In this document: piece after piece, positions 1 through 9,065 of the stretch
How the letters are laid out: every line of letters starts with the position of its first letter
Position numbering within the stretch: position 1 is the stretch's first letter
From: Planctomycetota bacterium
GTDB taxonomy: Bacteria; Planctomycetota; UBA1135; UBA2386
Direction of reading: 5' to 3'
Assembly: GCA_020849665.1 (NCBI GenBank)
Contig: JADLFX010000013.1
Coordinates: forward strand, 1-64,000
Length of the DNA stretch: 64,000 nucleotides
Translations under genes and position numbers: made by a program
Notes under the pieces: model-generated
What the model saw: the letters and a program-made list of their open reading frames with translations, nothing else
Database searches by the model: none
What the model was told of the DNA's origin: nothing

Positions 1-185
1 CGCCCCGCTTGCCAGTGCTCCGGGGGATGCAGCGGTGACGTGCGCTAGCGGAATCTGGGAGCGGAACCTGCTCCCGTGACCGTGGCGCGGGCCCCGGGGC
101 CCTCTTGTCCAGAATCTAGGTGGGTCGAGACGCCGAAATCTGTTTGGCCAGCATCTTTGGGTGGTGACGGCACAATCGTCCCGCC

Positions 186-746
186 ATGACGACCACCCCG
201 TCCCCCCTCCAGCTCCGCATCGACTCCCTCGAACACACCTGCCGTCGGATGCGGCGCGCCGGCGCAACAGCCCTGCTGCTGTGCGCGGCCCTGCCGCTCC
301 TGGCGTTCCTGCCCGCGCGCAACGCGCAGGACCCCGCACGCGGACCGGAGGTGCTGCGTGCCGGCTCCTTCGAGCTGACCGACAAGTCCGGAGCGGTCCG
401 GGCGCGGCTGGGCTTCGACAAGGAAGGCGGGCCGGAGCTCCGCCTCTTCGACGCGCGCGGCCGGGTGCGCGTCCGCGTGTGCATCCACAAGGACGAGCAG
501 CCCCTCGTCACGCTCGTCGATGAGGAGGACAAGAACCGCCTCTCGCTGGCCTACGACGGCAATCCGCACCTGGTGCTCTCCCAGCCGGGCGGCAAGCCGG
601 TCGCGCATCTCACGGCGGGCGCGACCGGGGCGGCCAGTCTCCTGTTCACCCACAAGGACGGCATGCACAACGCCGGCCTCGGGATCCACGTGAACGGCGA
701 CGGCTTCCTGATCCAACGGAAGCAGGAAGCCAAGCAAGGCAAGTAG
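186..746 (+). CDS. Membrane-anchored protein of unknown function
   Basis: 186-residue protein that I do not recognise as a named family. A basic N-terminal segment of about 25 residues precedes a hydrophobic stretch (residues about 26-45) that reads as a signal anchor. The rest is polar and built from short repeated beta-type phrases of the form F-E-L-x-D-x-x-G-x-V-R-A-R-L followed by P-x-L-x-L-x-D. This suggests a repetitive beta structure outside the cytoplasm. The ATG at 186 is the first good start, but no strong ribosome binding site is visible. The gene is monocistronic, ends before a pair of hairpins and converges on the next gene. Function unknown. Confidence 0.7.
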   Translation: MTTTPSPLQLRIDSLEHTCRRMRRAGATALLLCAALPLLAFLPARNAQDPARGPEVLRAGSFELTDKSGAVRARLGFDKEGGPELRLFDARGRVRVRVCIHKDEQPLVTLVDEEDKNRLSLAYDGNPHLVLSQPGGKPVAHLTAGATGAASLLFTHKDGMHNAGLGIHVNGDGFLIQRKQEAKQGK

Positions 747-806
747 CTGGCGGCCTGCACGGCGCCGCCGCGCGCGGCGAGGACGTGCCGCGCCGCCAGG
801 ATCCTG

Positions 807-861
807 GCCGCGCCGCTCAGGCGGCGCGGCGAGGGAGCCGGGGCCCTCGCGCGGGCCCCGG
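807..861. terminator. Two back-to-back hairpins between convergent genes
   Basis: Two perfect inverted repeats lie side by side. The first has 10-bp arms at 807-816 and 821-830 around a TCAG loop. The second has 9-bp arms at 838-846 and 853-861 around a 6-base loop. They fill the gap between the 186-residue protein gene and the convergent secreted-protein gene, so a bidirectional terminator is the simplest reading. There is no T-tract, which is common in GC-rich genomes. Confidence 0.5.
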
Positions 862-866
862 GTGGA

Positions 867-3434
867 TCACAGGTCGCCGCCGAACGTGGACCGCAGGCCG
901 TTCGAGTGCGGCAGCGGCAGGTTGTACGGCGCGCCGATGTCGATGTAGGCCCACTGCGAGTAGAGGCTCGCGCCGATCAGGCCAGGATCATTCGGCGGAG
1001 TCGGGAACGTCAGCTGCCCCACGCCCGAGGCGTTGGTCGTCGTCGCGATGTTGATGTCCACCGACACGCGCAGGAAGCAGTTGTTGATGCCGATGAACCC
1101 GAGGTTCAAGGGCAGCGGGAACGCGTTCCAGGTCGTGTTGGACACGCCGACGTAGAGCGCCGCACCCGTGTTGGGGCGGGCGTTGGTCAGGCGCAGAGTC
1201 CAGGTGTCTCCGGAGAACGGATAGCCCTTCGGGGCCACGCCCGTGTGCGACGAGAGGCCCGTCGTGCCCGCGCACGAGGTGCCGAAGGTCGCGAACGAGC
1301 CCACCGTGCGCACGTAGTACACCGCGTTCGCGGTACGCGTGGCGGTCATCGCCACGTTCAGCGTGGTCACGCCCAGCGGCTGGTTCACGCCGTTGAGCAC
1401 CCAGCGCTTGAACGGCACGCCACTCACCGAGGCGGGGGCCGTCAGGGTCAGGGCCACACCGTCCTTGTAGGTCCGGTCGAAGGAGGTGCTGCCGTTCTGG
1501 GCGCCACTCAGGTCGGCGAGCGACACCGTGATGGGCACTCCGGAAGCGGGGTTGGTGGAGCGCACCTGCAGCAGGCGCTCGAGCTTGTACTGCGCCTCGG
1601 CGGTGTCATCGGCCACGCCGATGTCGTCGACCACGAGCACGCGCTGGTCGACGGGCTGTCCGATGCCGTTCGTGAGCCACCGGTCGAAGCGGTAGGTGTT
1701 GGCGCCCGACACGAAGGTCAGCGGGGCCGTCAGTTCGTACCCCTGGCGCGGCGAGTAGACGCGGTTGAAGTTGGTGTTGCCGTTCTTCAGGCCGTTGCGG
1801 TCCGTGACGTCGATGGTGATCGGGATCCCCGTCACCGGGGTCGAGCTGACGGCGAGATTGACGTACGTGGGCTGGTTGGACTCGCGCCCGAACCAGATGT
1901 AGTGCGGCTCGGAGTTGCCGTTGGCGCCACCGTCCCTGCAGGTCATGCCCGTGGCCACGAAGGTGGCCGGCAAGTGGCTGTGGCGCTGCAGGCTGAAGTA
2001 GTCGCCCCAGCGGCTGGCGGTCGTGGGGCTGGCGTTGCCGCTGAACCAGCTGACCGACTGGCCGTGGAAGTTGGGCAGGCAGCTGTCCACGATCATGTAG
2101 CAGGTCGTCGGATGGACCGTGGCGGCGTCGCCGACCGCCAATGCACAGCCGATGTCGCCCAGGTTGTTGACCGCGGCGGCCGGGTACATGAACTGCAGCG
2201 TGCTGCTCCACGTGTCCTCGGTGGCGATCAGCGCGTTGGTGCCCGAGTTGATGCGGATGGTGCGCACGTACACCTGGGCCCGACCCGAGCGGGGGCCGCA
2301 GTGCCACATGAACCCGTATTCGCCGCTCTTGTAGTAGGCGCCGGTGATGCGGCTGTCCGCGCGGCCGGCCCAGTTGACGCCGTTCGGGGCCGAGGCGACG
2401 TAGCCCGTGGTGGAGGACCAGTCCGGCACCGTGATGTCGGTCCAGGAGATGGTGCCCGAGGCGTCCGGCCAGCGGTACGCGCGCGTCACCGTGGTCGAAC
2501 GGTGCTCGGCGAAGTACATGGTCCCCGTCGCGTTCTGGGTCAGGCGGTAGGAGGCGCCGCCACTCAGGCCGGTGGTGCTGCGCGAGTAGCTGTAGCTCAC
2601 CGACCCGCCCGCGGCGAGTTCCGTCAGGGGCATGCGCCACACGACGGCGTCGGTGAACGAGCTCGAGGCGTTGAACATGTTCGACGCCACGTACAGGAAG
2701 CCGTTCGAGTAGGCGATGTCCGGGAAGTCCATCCACTCGCCCAGGCCGCGGCCGAAGTTCTGCGGCGAGAGGTAGTAGCTGTGCCACGAGCCGTTGGCGC
2801 CCGCCTGGAGATCCACGCGGCCGTTGGCGATCGCGATGCGCTGGCCGGCCTTCTGCGTCGTGGAGCTGTAGCTGTACTGCAGCAGCCACACCGTGATGTC
2901 CGCGGACGGGATGTAGATGGCGCGCTGGTCGCAGCAGAAGCCGCCGTCCGTGGCCGGGAAGGTGGTGTACGGACTGATGTGGGTCCAGGTCTCGCCGCTG
3001 TCGATCGAGCGGGCCGCATACCAGTTGCCGGTCTGCAGCACGGTGTCGCGGAGCTGCGCCACCGACGGCTCGCCGACCAGCGAGGTGCTGGCGCCCGTCG
3101 GCTTCACCACCGAGTTCTGGAAGAAGCGCAGGTCGCAGGGCGCCGTCGGAACGGGGCCGGCCGCGAGGCCACCGGATTGCGGGCTGTTCGGCTGCGGCAG
3201 CGTGCCCGTGCCGAGCGGAATCGGCGGCAGGTTCTTGCGGTGGTCGTGCGGCGTGGCGTCCTCGCCGATGACGCGCGGCGGCGGCGGAACCGAGGGGCCA
3301 TCCGCGCTCAACCGCGGCTCGGGAAAGAGGATCCCGGTCTCGGCGACAGCGCTGCCGACACCCTGGGCGAGGAGAGCTTGGCCACACCACAGAGATGCAG
3401 CGAGGCCGATTGCAACGGCGGAGCGAAGGTGCAT
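867..3434 (-). CDS. Large secreted beta-propeller-like protein with C-terminal planctomycete-type module
   Basis: 855 residues when started at the ATG at 3434, which directly gives a signal peptide (MHLRSAVAIGLAASLWCGQ, cleavage near ALLAQ). A reading frame extends 23 codons further upstream but would bury that signal. Residues about 95-520 resemble sialidase/BNR-type propeller proteins, with phrases such as SIDSGETWT and repeated aromatic strand motifs. No sialidase catalytic set was confirmed. Two similar repeats follow (about 525-700), each with V-x-S-x-P-x-x-G-x-P-I-x-V, then Y, then F-x-R-W. The last ~140 residues form a module with two conserved Cys and a WNAFPLPLNLG motif, shared with the proteins at 39909-42047 and 57401-58909. 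Probably extracellular or cell-surface; substrate unknown. Confidence 0.8.
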   Translation of the reverse strand: MHLRSAVAIGLAASLWCGQALLAQGVGSAVAETGILFPEPRLSADGPSVPPPPRVIGEDATPHDHRKNLPPIPLGTGTLPQPNSPQSGGLAAGPVPTAPCDLRFFQNSVVKPTGASTSLVGEPSVAQLRDTVLQTGNWYAARSIDSGETWTHISPYTTFPATDGGFCCDQRAIYIPSADITVWLLQYSYSSTTQKAGQRIAIANGRVDLQAGANGSWHSYYLSPQNFGRGLGEWMDFPDIAYSNGFLYVASNMFNASSSFTDAVVWRMPLTELAAGGSVSYSYSRSTTGLSGGASYRLTQNATGTMYFAEHRSTTVTRAYRWPDASGTISWTDITVPDWSSTTGYVASAPNGVNWAGRADSRITGAYYKSGEYGFMWHCGPRSGRAQVYVRTIRINSGTNALIATEDTWSSTLQFMYPAAAVNNLGDIGCALAVGDAATVHPTTCYMIVDSCLPNFHGQSVSWFSGNASPTTASRWGDYFSLQRHSHLPATFVATGMTCRDGGANGNSEPHYIWFGRESNQPTYVNLAVSSTPVTGIPITIDVTDRNGLKNGNTNFNRVYSPRQGYELTAPLTFVSGANTYRFDRWLTNGIGQPVDQRVLVVDDIGVADDTAEAQYKLERLLQVRSTNPASGVPITVSLADLSGAQNGSTSFDRTYKDGVALTLTAPASVSGVPFKRWVLNGVNQPLGVTTLNVAMTATRTANAVYYVRTVGSFATFGTSCAGTTGLSSHTGVAPKGYPFSGDTWTLRLTNARPNTGAALYVGVSNTTWNAFPLPLNLGFIGINNCFLRVSVDINIATTTNASGVGQLTFPTPPNDPGLIGASLYSQWAYIDIGAPYNLPLPHSNGLRSTFGGDL

Positions 3435-3637
3435 GGGAATCGTGTGCGTGAGAGAGGCGAGTTCGGAGCGACGTGCTCCGATGCAGGTGCGCACGGTAGG
3501 CACGCACGCCGATTTGGAAAGGCCCCCCTCCCGGCCACCGGCCGCCCCGCATTCGGTCGGCCGTCGCCGACCTCAGGGTCGCCGGCGCATGCCGTCACGG
3601 CGCCGGCGTGCATCCGGCCCAAGCATCCGCGGCAGGT

Positions 3638-3652
3638 CCCGATGCCATCGGG
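3638..3652 (-). terminator. Candidate hairpin downstream of rodA
   Basis: CCCGATG-C-CATCGGG is a perfect 7-bp inverted repeat, more realistically a 5-bp stem with a 5-base loop. It lies about 47 bases downstream of the rodA stop and upstream of the next minus-strand gene. It is short and has no T-tract, so the terminator role is tentative. Nothing else is evident in the 264-base gap 3435-3698. Confidence 0.25.
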
Positions 3653-3698
3653 TGCGTGAACGCCGTGGCCAGGAACAGTGCGAATGGCGGGGCCCTGC

Positions 3699-4841
3699 TC
3701 ACAGGAAGGCCTCGCCACCCAGGACGGGTTCGCGCCGCGCGCCGATGTTCAGGACCAGCGCCAGCCCCAGGCACACCACCAGGATCGCCGAGCCGCCGTA
3801 GCTCACGAGGGGCAGGGGCTGGCCCGTGGACGGCAGCAGCCATGCGCACACGTACGCGTGCACGAGGCCCTGGGTCGCGAGCCATGCGGCGACGCCGACG
3901 CACACGAGGCGGCCGAAGCGCTCGCGCACCAGGAACGCCGCACGCAGGCATGCGAACACGATTCCCGCGAGCAGGCCGAGCACGGTGAGCGCTCCCAGCA
4001 GCCCGGTCTCCTCGCACACGACCGCGAAGATGTAGTCCTCGGAGCGGTACGGCAGGAAGCCGTACACGTTCTGCGGTCCCTGGCCGAGGCCCGCACCGGT
4101 CCAGCCACCGCTGCCGATCGCGATCAGGGAGTTCATCGGCTGCAGTCCGGCATCGAGGAACGCGGCACGCGCCTCCCGCTGGTCCCAGTCCGCCCAGGTG
4201 AAGTGCGCGAGCCAGGTGTCGATGCGCTCGCTCTGGTATCCGTGCAGGAAGAAGAAGTAGCCCGCCACCAGCACCGCGAGCCCGACGGCCACGAGCCCCA
4301 GCAGCGTGCGGCCCGGAGTGCCCGCCGCCCAGCACATGGCGAGCAGGATCGGCCACAGCACGAGGAAGCTCGACAGGTTCGGCTGGCGCAGGATCAGCAC
4401 GCCGGGCACCAGCGCGAGGAGCACGGGCACCACGAGGCCCTCGAACGTGGCCGCCTTGGCCCGGAAGCGCAGCCACGACGCCAGGACCAGGATCAGCGCC
4501 AGCTTCGCGAACTCCGCGGGTTGCAGGCTGAAGCCGCCCACCGAGTACCAGCGGCGCGCGCCGTTGCGCGGGTCGGCGCCGAACCAGGGGAGCAGCACGA
4601 GGGCCAGCAGCACCGCGCCGTAGATCGGCCACGCACCGCGCAGGACGCGCGCGTAGGGCAACAGGATCAGGATCGCGCCCGTGCCCACGCCCAGGGCCAG
4701 GAACCCGGCCTGGCGCAGGTGCCTGCCTTCGAACTCTGTCTGCGTGGCCGAGCGCAGGTAGAGGAGTCCGAGACCGGACAGGGTCGCGGCGAGGAGCACG
4801 AGCCACCAGTCGAGACGCGCGAGGACCTGGAGCGGCTTCAT
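3699..4841 (-). CDS. rodA: RodA, SEDS-family peptidoglycan glycosyltransferase
   Basis: 380 residues from the ATG at 4841 (MKPLQVLARLDWW). RodA polymerises lipid II into glycan strands during cell elongation, working with PBP2 in the inner membrane. The sequence is almost entirely hydrophobic with about ten membrane segments. It carries SEDS hallmarks: RRWYSVGGFSLQPAEFAKLA, LRQPNLSSFLV and, near the end, G-x-P-L-P-L-V-S-Y-G-G-S. It is the last gene of the mreBCD-mrdA-rodA operon, starting 37 bases after mrdA stops. The frame is open for 82 more codons upstream, but that stretch overlaps mrdA in another frame and lacks SEDS character. Confidence 0.95.
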   Translation of the reverse strand: MKPLQVLARLDWWLVLLAATLSGLGLLYLRSATQTEFEGRHLRQAGFLALGVGTGAILILLPYARVLRGAWPIYGAVLLALVLLPWFGADPRNGARRWYSVGGFSLQPAEFAKLALILVLASWLRFRAKAATFEGLVVPVLLALVPGVLILRQPNLSSFLVLWPILLAMCWAAGTPGRTLLGLVAVGLAVLVAGYFFFLHGYQSERIDTWLAHFTWADWDQREARAAFLDAGLQPMNSLIAIGSGGWTGAGLGQGPQNVYGFLPYRSEDYIFAVVCEETGLLGALTVLGLLAGIVFACLRAAFLVRERFGRLVCVGVAAWLATQGLVHAYVCAWLLPSTGQPLPLVSYGGSAILVVCLGLALVLNIGARREPVLGGEAFL

Positions 4842-4878
4842 CGTGCACTCCGCGCCGGCAGGGTGGCGGCACGACGCT

Positions 4879-7224
4879 TCACGGCACCCCCGGGAGGTAG
4901 CGCGCGCGCAACTCGGGTGCGCCGTGCACGCGTCGCAGGAAGTCTTCGACCATCGCGCCGCCGACCTCGGCGCCGTGCTGGCCATCGGGGACGCCGTAGG
5001 CGACGGCCACGACCACCAGGGTCGGCGCCGCGCGCGTGGTGTAGCCGGCGAACCACGCGTTGTTGAACACGCCGGGCTCGCCGGCACGCCGCACCTCCGC
5101 GGTGCCGGTCTTGCCCAGCACGCCCAGGCGTTTCAGGCCGCGCACCTTGCGCGCGGAGCCCACGGTGACGACCAGCTCCATGCCGTCCCGCACGAGCTCG
5201 AGGTCTTCGGCAGGCACGCCCAGGGGGACGGGTGCAGGAGCCGCCGCGTCCTGGATCAGCCGCAGCCGCGGCAACGCGCCCGTGGCCAGGGCGCAGTAGG
5301 CCCGGGCCACGTGCAGCGGGCTGGTGACCATGTCGTAGCCGATGCCGTTCTGCTCCACGGTGAGGCCGCCGAGACGGACCCGCGGCCGGGGCAGGCCCTG
5401 GATCCCCGGGATCCGCCAGGAAGCCGGGTCATCGAGCGTCCCGGGTGCTGCCGGCTCGCCGGGAGCCGGCAGCCAGAGGCCCGCCCGCTGGAACGCGGCG
5501 CGCAATCCGTCGGGGCCGAGCCCGCCTGCCAGCTGGGCGAAGTAGCGGTTGCAGGAGTGCGCCAACGCCAGCCGTGGGTCACGCGCCTCCTCGCCATGCG
5601 GGTGGGTGCAGCGGATCGGCGTACCGAAGCCCGGCACGTGGTAGATCCCACGGCACGGGCCAAGCGCCTCGGGGCCCACGTGCGGTGCGCCGGTGCGCGC
5701 GGCATCGAGATGCTGGAGCAGGACGAAGGGCTTCACCACGGATCCGGGAGCGGGGTTGGCGCGATGCGGAGCGACCAGCGCGTCGCTCCATTCCGCGCGC
5801 ACCGGGCGCGATGCCAGTGCCAGGATCTCGCCGGTGGCCGGCTCCGCCACGACCATGGCGCGCTGCACGGCCCCGCCCCCTGCCTCCGGGTCGGCGTCGA
5901 GGAGGTCCTCGACCAGCGCCTGCAGGCGCAGATCCACCGTGAGCCGCACGGGCCGCCCCGGCTCGGCCGCGGCGTACCCGACCAGGCCGGTCTCCGCGCG
6001 GGCGCGCGTGCGCTCCACCCAGCGCAGCCCGGGCCGCTCGCGCAGCGCCGCGTCGGCCGCCGCCTCGACGCCGCTCAGGCCGACGCGGCCCCGACTCGAG
6101 AAGTACGCCGCCATGGCCCGCCGCGCCCGGCGCAACGCCGCCCGCTCCAGGTCCGAGTCCCCCTCGTCGTCCTCGGCGCCGCTCGCGGACGCGACGCCGT
6201 CTGGCTCGCCCGCGGCGGACGCCGCGTACGGGTCCTCGCCCTCCCTGCCGTCCTCGCCGAGCGCGAGCTGCAGCTCGCGCTCGACTTCGTCGAGCCGATC
6301 CTCGACCTGCGCCGCGCCCGCGTCCGCCGCCGCGGCCGGCCGCTGCCCCACGCGTCCCAGGAACCGGGTCAGGCATCCGAGATCGGGACGTCCCGGCAAT
6401 GAGGCGCTGATCCGCCGCTCGATCTCCTGCACCACGAGGAGTCCCGCGAGCCGCTCCTTGCGCAGCTGCAGCGCGAGCGCCAGCTCGTACGGGATGCGCC
6501 GGGCGATGCGGCGGTTGAGTCCGGGCCGGGTTCCGCCCCAGCACTCGAGCGCCGCCTGCAGATGCGTGGCGAGGTCGACCCCGCAGGCGAGGCGCAGGTC
6601 GGCGCCGACGCGCGCCAGCTCCTCCGCGGAGGCCTGCAACGCCGCGCGCACGGCGTCCAGCTGGCTCGCGCGCAGCACGCTGCGCAGGGAGGCGGACGGC
6701 GTGTCCCTTCGCGCAGCGATCAGGCGGGCGGCCACGTCCCGCCGCGTGCCTGCGCCGAGCCGGACCAGGAGATCGACGATCTGCGCCCGGACCGCGCGAT
6801 TCTGCTCGCGGTCGATGTCGCCCGGCGGCGTGTCGGCCAGGGGTTGGGCGAGCAGCCACTCGAAGAGGCCGTCCGGACGGGTGGCGGGCGCGACGAAGCG
6901 CGCGCGCGGCTCCTCGCCGCGCGCCGCGCGCACGCGCCGCTCCAGCAGCACGAGAACTCCGACCGGGTGCTGGCCGAAGAACGTCTCGCCCTCGATGTGC
7001 AGCGACCAGGACGGATCGTCGCGCACCAGCAGGTTGCCCTCGCGATCCAGGATCGGGCCCCGCTCGGCGCCATGGCCGTGGTAGCCCCAGCGGTTGGCCC
7101 AGCTCCGCTCCTGGTACACCGACCCGCGCAGGATCATCTGGTGGAAGAGCGCCACGGCCAGCACGCCGAGGAGCAGGGCGAACCCGACCCCCAGCAGGGC
7201 GATGCGCCGCTGCAGCGCACTCAC
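4879..7224 (-). CDS. mrdA: Penicillin-binding protein 2, elongation transpeptidase
   Basis: 781 residues, longer than the usual 600-700 for PBP2. It cross-links new peptidoglycan during elongation as the partner of RodA. One N-terminal membrane segment (about 7-28) is followed by a pedestal region and a C-terminal transpeptidase domain. The three catalytic motifs are present: S495-V-V-K498, S557-C-N559 and K705-T-G. An Asp/Glu/Ala-rich stretch around residues 310-350, absent from typical PBP2, contributes to the extra length. The gene starts 19 bases after mreD ends, within the mre operon. The DPGDG/WNH-type variation of other PBPs was not examined. Confidence 0.93.
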   Translation of the reverse strand: MSALQRRIALLGVGFALLLGVLAVALFHQMILRGSVYQERSWANRWGYHGHGAERGPILDREGNLLVRDDPSWSLHIEGETFFGQHPVGVLVLLERRVRAARGEEPRARFVAPATRPDGLFEWLLAQPLADTPPGDIDREQNRAVRAQIVDLLVRLGAGTRRDVAARLIAARRDTPSASLRSVLRASQLDAVRAALQASAEELARVGADLRLACGVDLATHLQAALECWGGTRPGLNRRIARRIPYELALALQLRKERLAGLLVVQEIERRISASLPGRPDLGCLTRFLGRVGQRPAAAADAGAAQVEDRLDEVERELQLALGEDGREGEDPYAASAAGEPDGVASASGAEDDEGDSDLERAALRRARRAMAAYFSSRGRVGLSGVEAAADAALRERPGLRWVERTRARAETGLVGYAAAEPGRPVRLTVDLRLQALVEDLLDADPEAGGGAVQRAMVVAEPATGEILALASRPVRAEWSDALVAPHRANPAPGSVVKPFVLLQHLDAARTGAPHVGPEALGPCRGIYHVPGFGTPIRCTHPHGEEARDPRLALAHSCNRYFAQLAGGLGPDGLRAAFQRAGLWLPAPGEPAAPGTLDDPASWRIPGIQGLPRPRVRLGGLTVEQNGIGYDMVTSPLHVARAYCALATGALPRLRLIQDAAAPAPVPLGVPAEDLELVRDGMELVVTVGSARKVRGLKRLGVLGKTGTAEVRRAGEPGVFNNAWFAGYTTRAAPTLVVVAVAYGVPDGQHGAEVGGAMVEDFLRRVHGAPELRARYLPGVP

Positions 7225-7243
7225 GCGTCTCCTCCCGCACCGG

Positions 7244-7729
7244 TCATTCCGATCGCTCCTGGAAGGTCCGGAACGGCGGCAGGCGGCGCAGCGCCGCCAG
7301 CGCGAGGGGCATGGTCACCGCGAGCACGAGCAGGTCGGCGAGCGCCGGCGCCGGGACCGCCGCGGCGCCCGGCGCCAGCGGCACGAGGAGCCCGCCGACG
7401 CGGGGCAGGGCCACGCCGAGGAGGATCGTCGCCACGCAGTTCCAGAGGACGTGGTGGCGCGCGAACACGCGCCGGAACGGCACCAGTGCCGCCACCGGGA
7501 TCCCCAGGACCAGCACGTGCAGCGCGGTGTCGCCCTCGACCAGGACGCTGCGGCAGAGTCCTGCCGCCACGAGGAGGGGCGGGATCCAGCCTGGACGCAC
7601 GAAGAGCGCCAGGTAGAGCCCCAGCAGGATCTGGGCATCCAGCAGCACGCCGACGTGCGCGGCCAGCACACCATCGAGCAGGTAGAGGTGGAGGACCAGC
7701 GCCACCCAGACGACGAACGCCAGGATCAT
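7244..7729 (-). CDS. mreD: MreD, rod-shape-determining membrane protein
   Basis: 161-residue, strongly hydrophobic protein with about five predicted membrane helices (first: MILAFVVWVALVLHLYLLDG). MreD proteins are short, poorly conserved integral membrane partners of MreC in the elongasome. The call rests on size, topology and position between mreC and mrdA rather than on motifs. Its ATG (7727-7729) overlaps the mreC stop as ATGA, so translation is probably coupled. Confidence 0.85.
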   Translation of the reverse strand: MILAFVVWVALVLHLYLLDGVLAAHVGVLLDAQILLGLYLALFVRPGWIPPLLVAAGLCRSVLVEGDTALHVLVLGIPVAALVPFRRVFARHHVLWNCVATILLGVALPRVGGLLVPLAPGAAAVPAPALADLLVLAVTMPLALAALRRLPPFRTFQERSE

Positions 7730-9060
7730 GACCCGCCCTCCCGCACGGGCAGCAGGACGGCCATGCCCGCCTCGGGACGCGTGCGCTCCAGCACGACGGT
7801 GCTGCCGTCGCCCGGACGCACCCGGCCGAGCAGCAGGCCAGGCGGCACGAGCCCGCCCTGGCCCGCGGTGAGCAGGTGGCCCCGGCCCACGAGCCCCTCC
7901 CGGGGCGCGACCACCTCCAGCACGACTTCGGTCGCCGACGCGGCCCGCACGACCAGCACCGCGTCCTGGAGCGGCTGGCCGGGCTCCTCGGGCACGAGCG
8001 TGGCCTGCCAGGCCTGTCCGGCCACGCCCACCGGATCGGCCAGGGCATAGCCCGTGCCGGCGCGATCGATCAGGCCGAGGAGGCGGTGCCCGCGGACCAG
8101 CGGCAGGCCCGGGACCAGACCTGCCTCCGCCGCGACGCTGACGAACCAGCGCTCCGCACCGCCCGGCGCGGCCAGCGCGCTCCAGCGCACGGGCTGGCGG
8201 CGCCGGCGTGGTGGCAGCGCGGCCGGCACGGTCCCCTGCGTCGCATCCCGCCACAGCGCGACGGTCGCGAGCACCGCGGGATCGGCGTCCGGGCGCACGA
8301 ACCAGCCGATGGGCACGACGTGGCCGCCGGTCTCGTAGCCCAGCGCCAGGAGCGTGCCGAGCGGCAGCCCCGCGGACACCAGTTCCGGCTCGCCCTCCGG
8401 CGGCGGCGCCACGCGCACGGGCAGGTCGCGGCTCACCCAACGGCGCAGGGCGAACGGGTCCTCGGGCAGCACGAGGCGCAGCGGCCATGGGTCGATGGCC
8501 TTGGCCGGTTCGACCAGGGCCCGCATGGTCGCACCGTCGCCGAGCACGACCTCCACCGGCAGGCGCCGCGGCGCCAGGCCCCGCGGCACGTGGTGCAGCA
8601 GCTCCACCTCGGCGCGGCCGTCACCGCCCCGGGCGAGGTAGCCCACGAGCACGCCGCCGGCGGTGACCTCGGGCCGGCACGCGGCCACCTCGGCATGCGG
8701 GCGCTCCAGCACCAGCACGTCCGGACGTCGCGCGCCGCGCGCGCTGCGCCGGTCCACCACGCGACACACCTCGGGAGCCGCGGCACGCGCCTGCAGTGGC
8801 GCGGGTGGCCGCGCGGCCTGTGCGGCGCTGGCGGCGAGGAATCGGTCCACCACCGCGGCGTCCGCCCCGTCCTCGACCCGTGCCGTTGCGTGCACCTCGC
8901 TGGCCATCGCGCTGTAGGCACGCAGCGGGATGACCACGAGGCCGCGCAGCAGGTCCTCCACGCGCCGCGGCACCTGCGGCGCCAGCAGGCAGGCCAGCGC
9001 CGCGACCAGCGTGGCGTAGAGGCCGACCGGCAGCACCGACCGACGCGGCGCGTAGGCCAT
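7726..9060 (-). CDS. mreC: MreC, rod-shape-determining protein (long, divergent)
   Basis: 444 residues from the ATG at 9060, six bases after mreB stops. Family members are usually nearer 280-330. One N-terminal membrane helix (about 10-30) precedes a periplasmic part rich in beta strands. The C-terminal third has the MreC pattern of G-x-x-V/L-P-G-L-P-L-V and G-H-L-L-T-A-G-Q-G-G-L-V-P-P-G-L-L-L-G-R-V. MreC links MreB, MreD and PBP2/RodA at the inner membrane. The middle third (about 100-300) does not match the usual two-barrel layout by eye. Identification depends on operon position plus these C-terminal features. Confidence 0.85.
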   Translation of the reverse strand: MAYAPRRSVLPVGLYATLVAALACLLAPQVPRRVEDLLRGLVVIPLRAYSAMASEVHATARVEDGADAAVVDRFLAASAAQAARPPAPLQARAAAPEVCRVVDRRSARGARRPDVLVLERPHAEVAACRPEVTAGGVLVGYLARGGDGRAEVELLHHVPRGLAPRRLPVEVVLGDGATMRALVEPAKAIDPWPLRLVLPEDPFALRRWVSRDLPVRVAPPPEGEPELVSAGLPLGTLLALGYETGGHVVPIGWFVRPDADPAVLATVALWRDATQGTVPAALPPRRRRQPVRWSALAAPGGAERWFVSVAAEAGLVPGLPLVRGHRLLGLIDRAGTGYALADPVGVAGQAWQATLVPEEPGQPLQDAVLVVRAASATEVVLEVVAPREGLVGRGHLLTAGQGGLVPPGLLLGRVRPGDGSTVVLERTRPEAGMAVLLPVREGGS

Positions 9061-9065
9061 GGCCG

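Noticed and set aside
906-3659. 917-codon plus-strand open frame opposite the secreted propeller gene
   Set aside because: Its product is Arg/Val/Gly/His-rich with no motif or signal. It is the antisense shadow of a well-supported gene, which is expected at this GC content.
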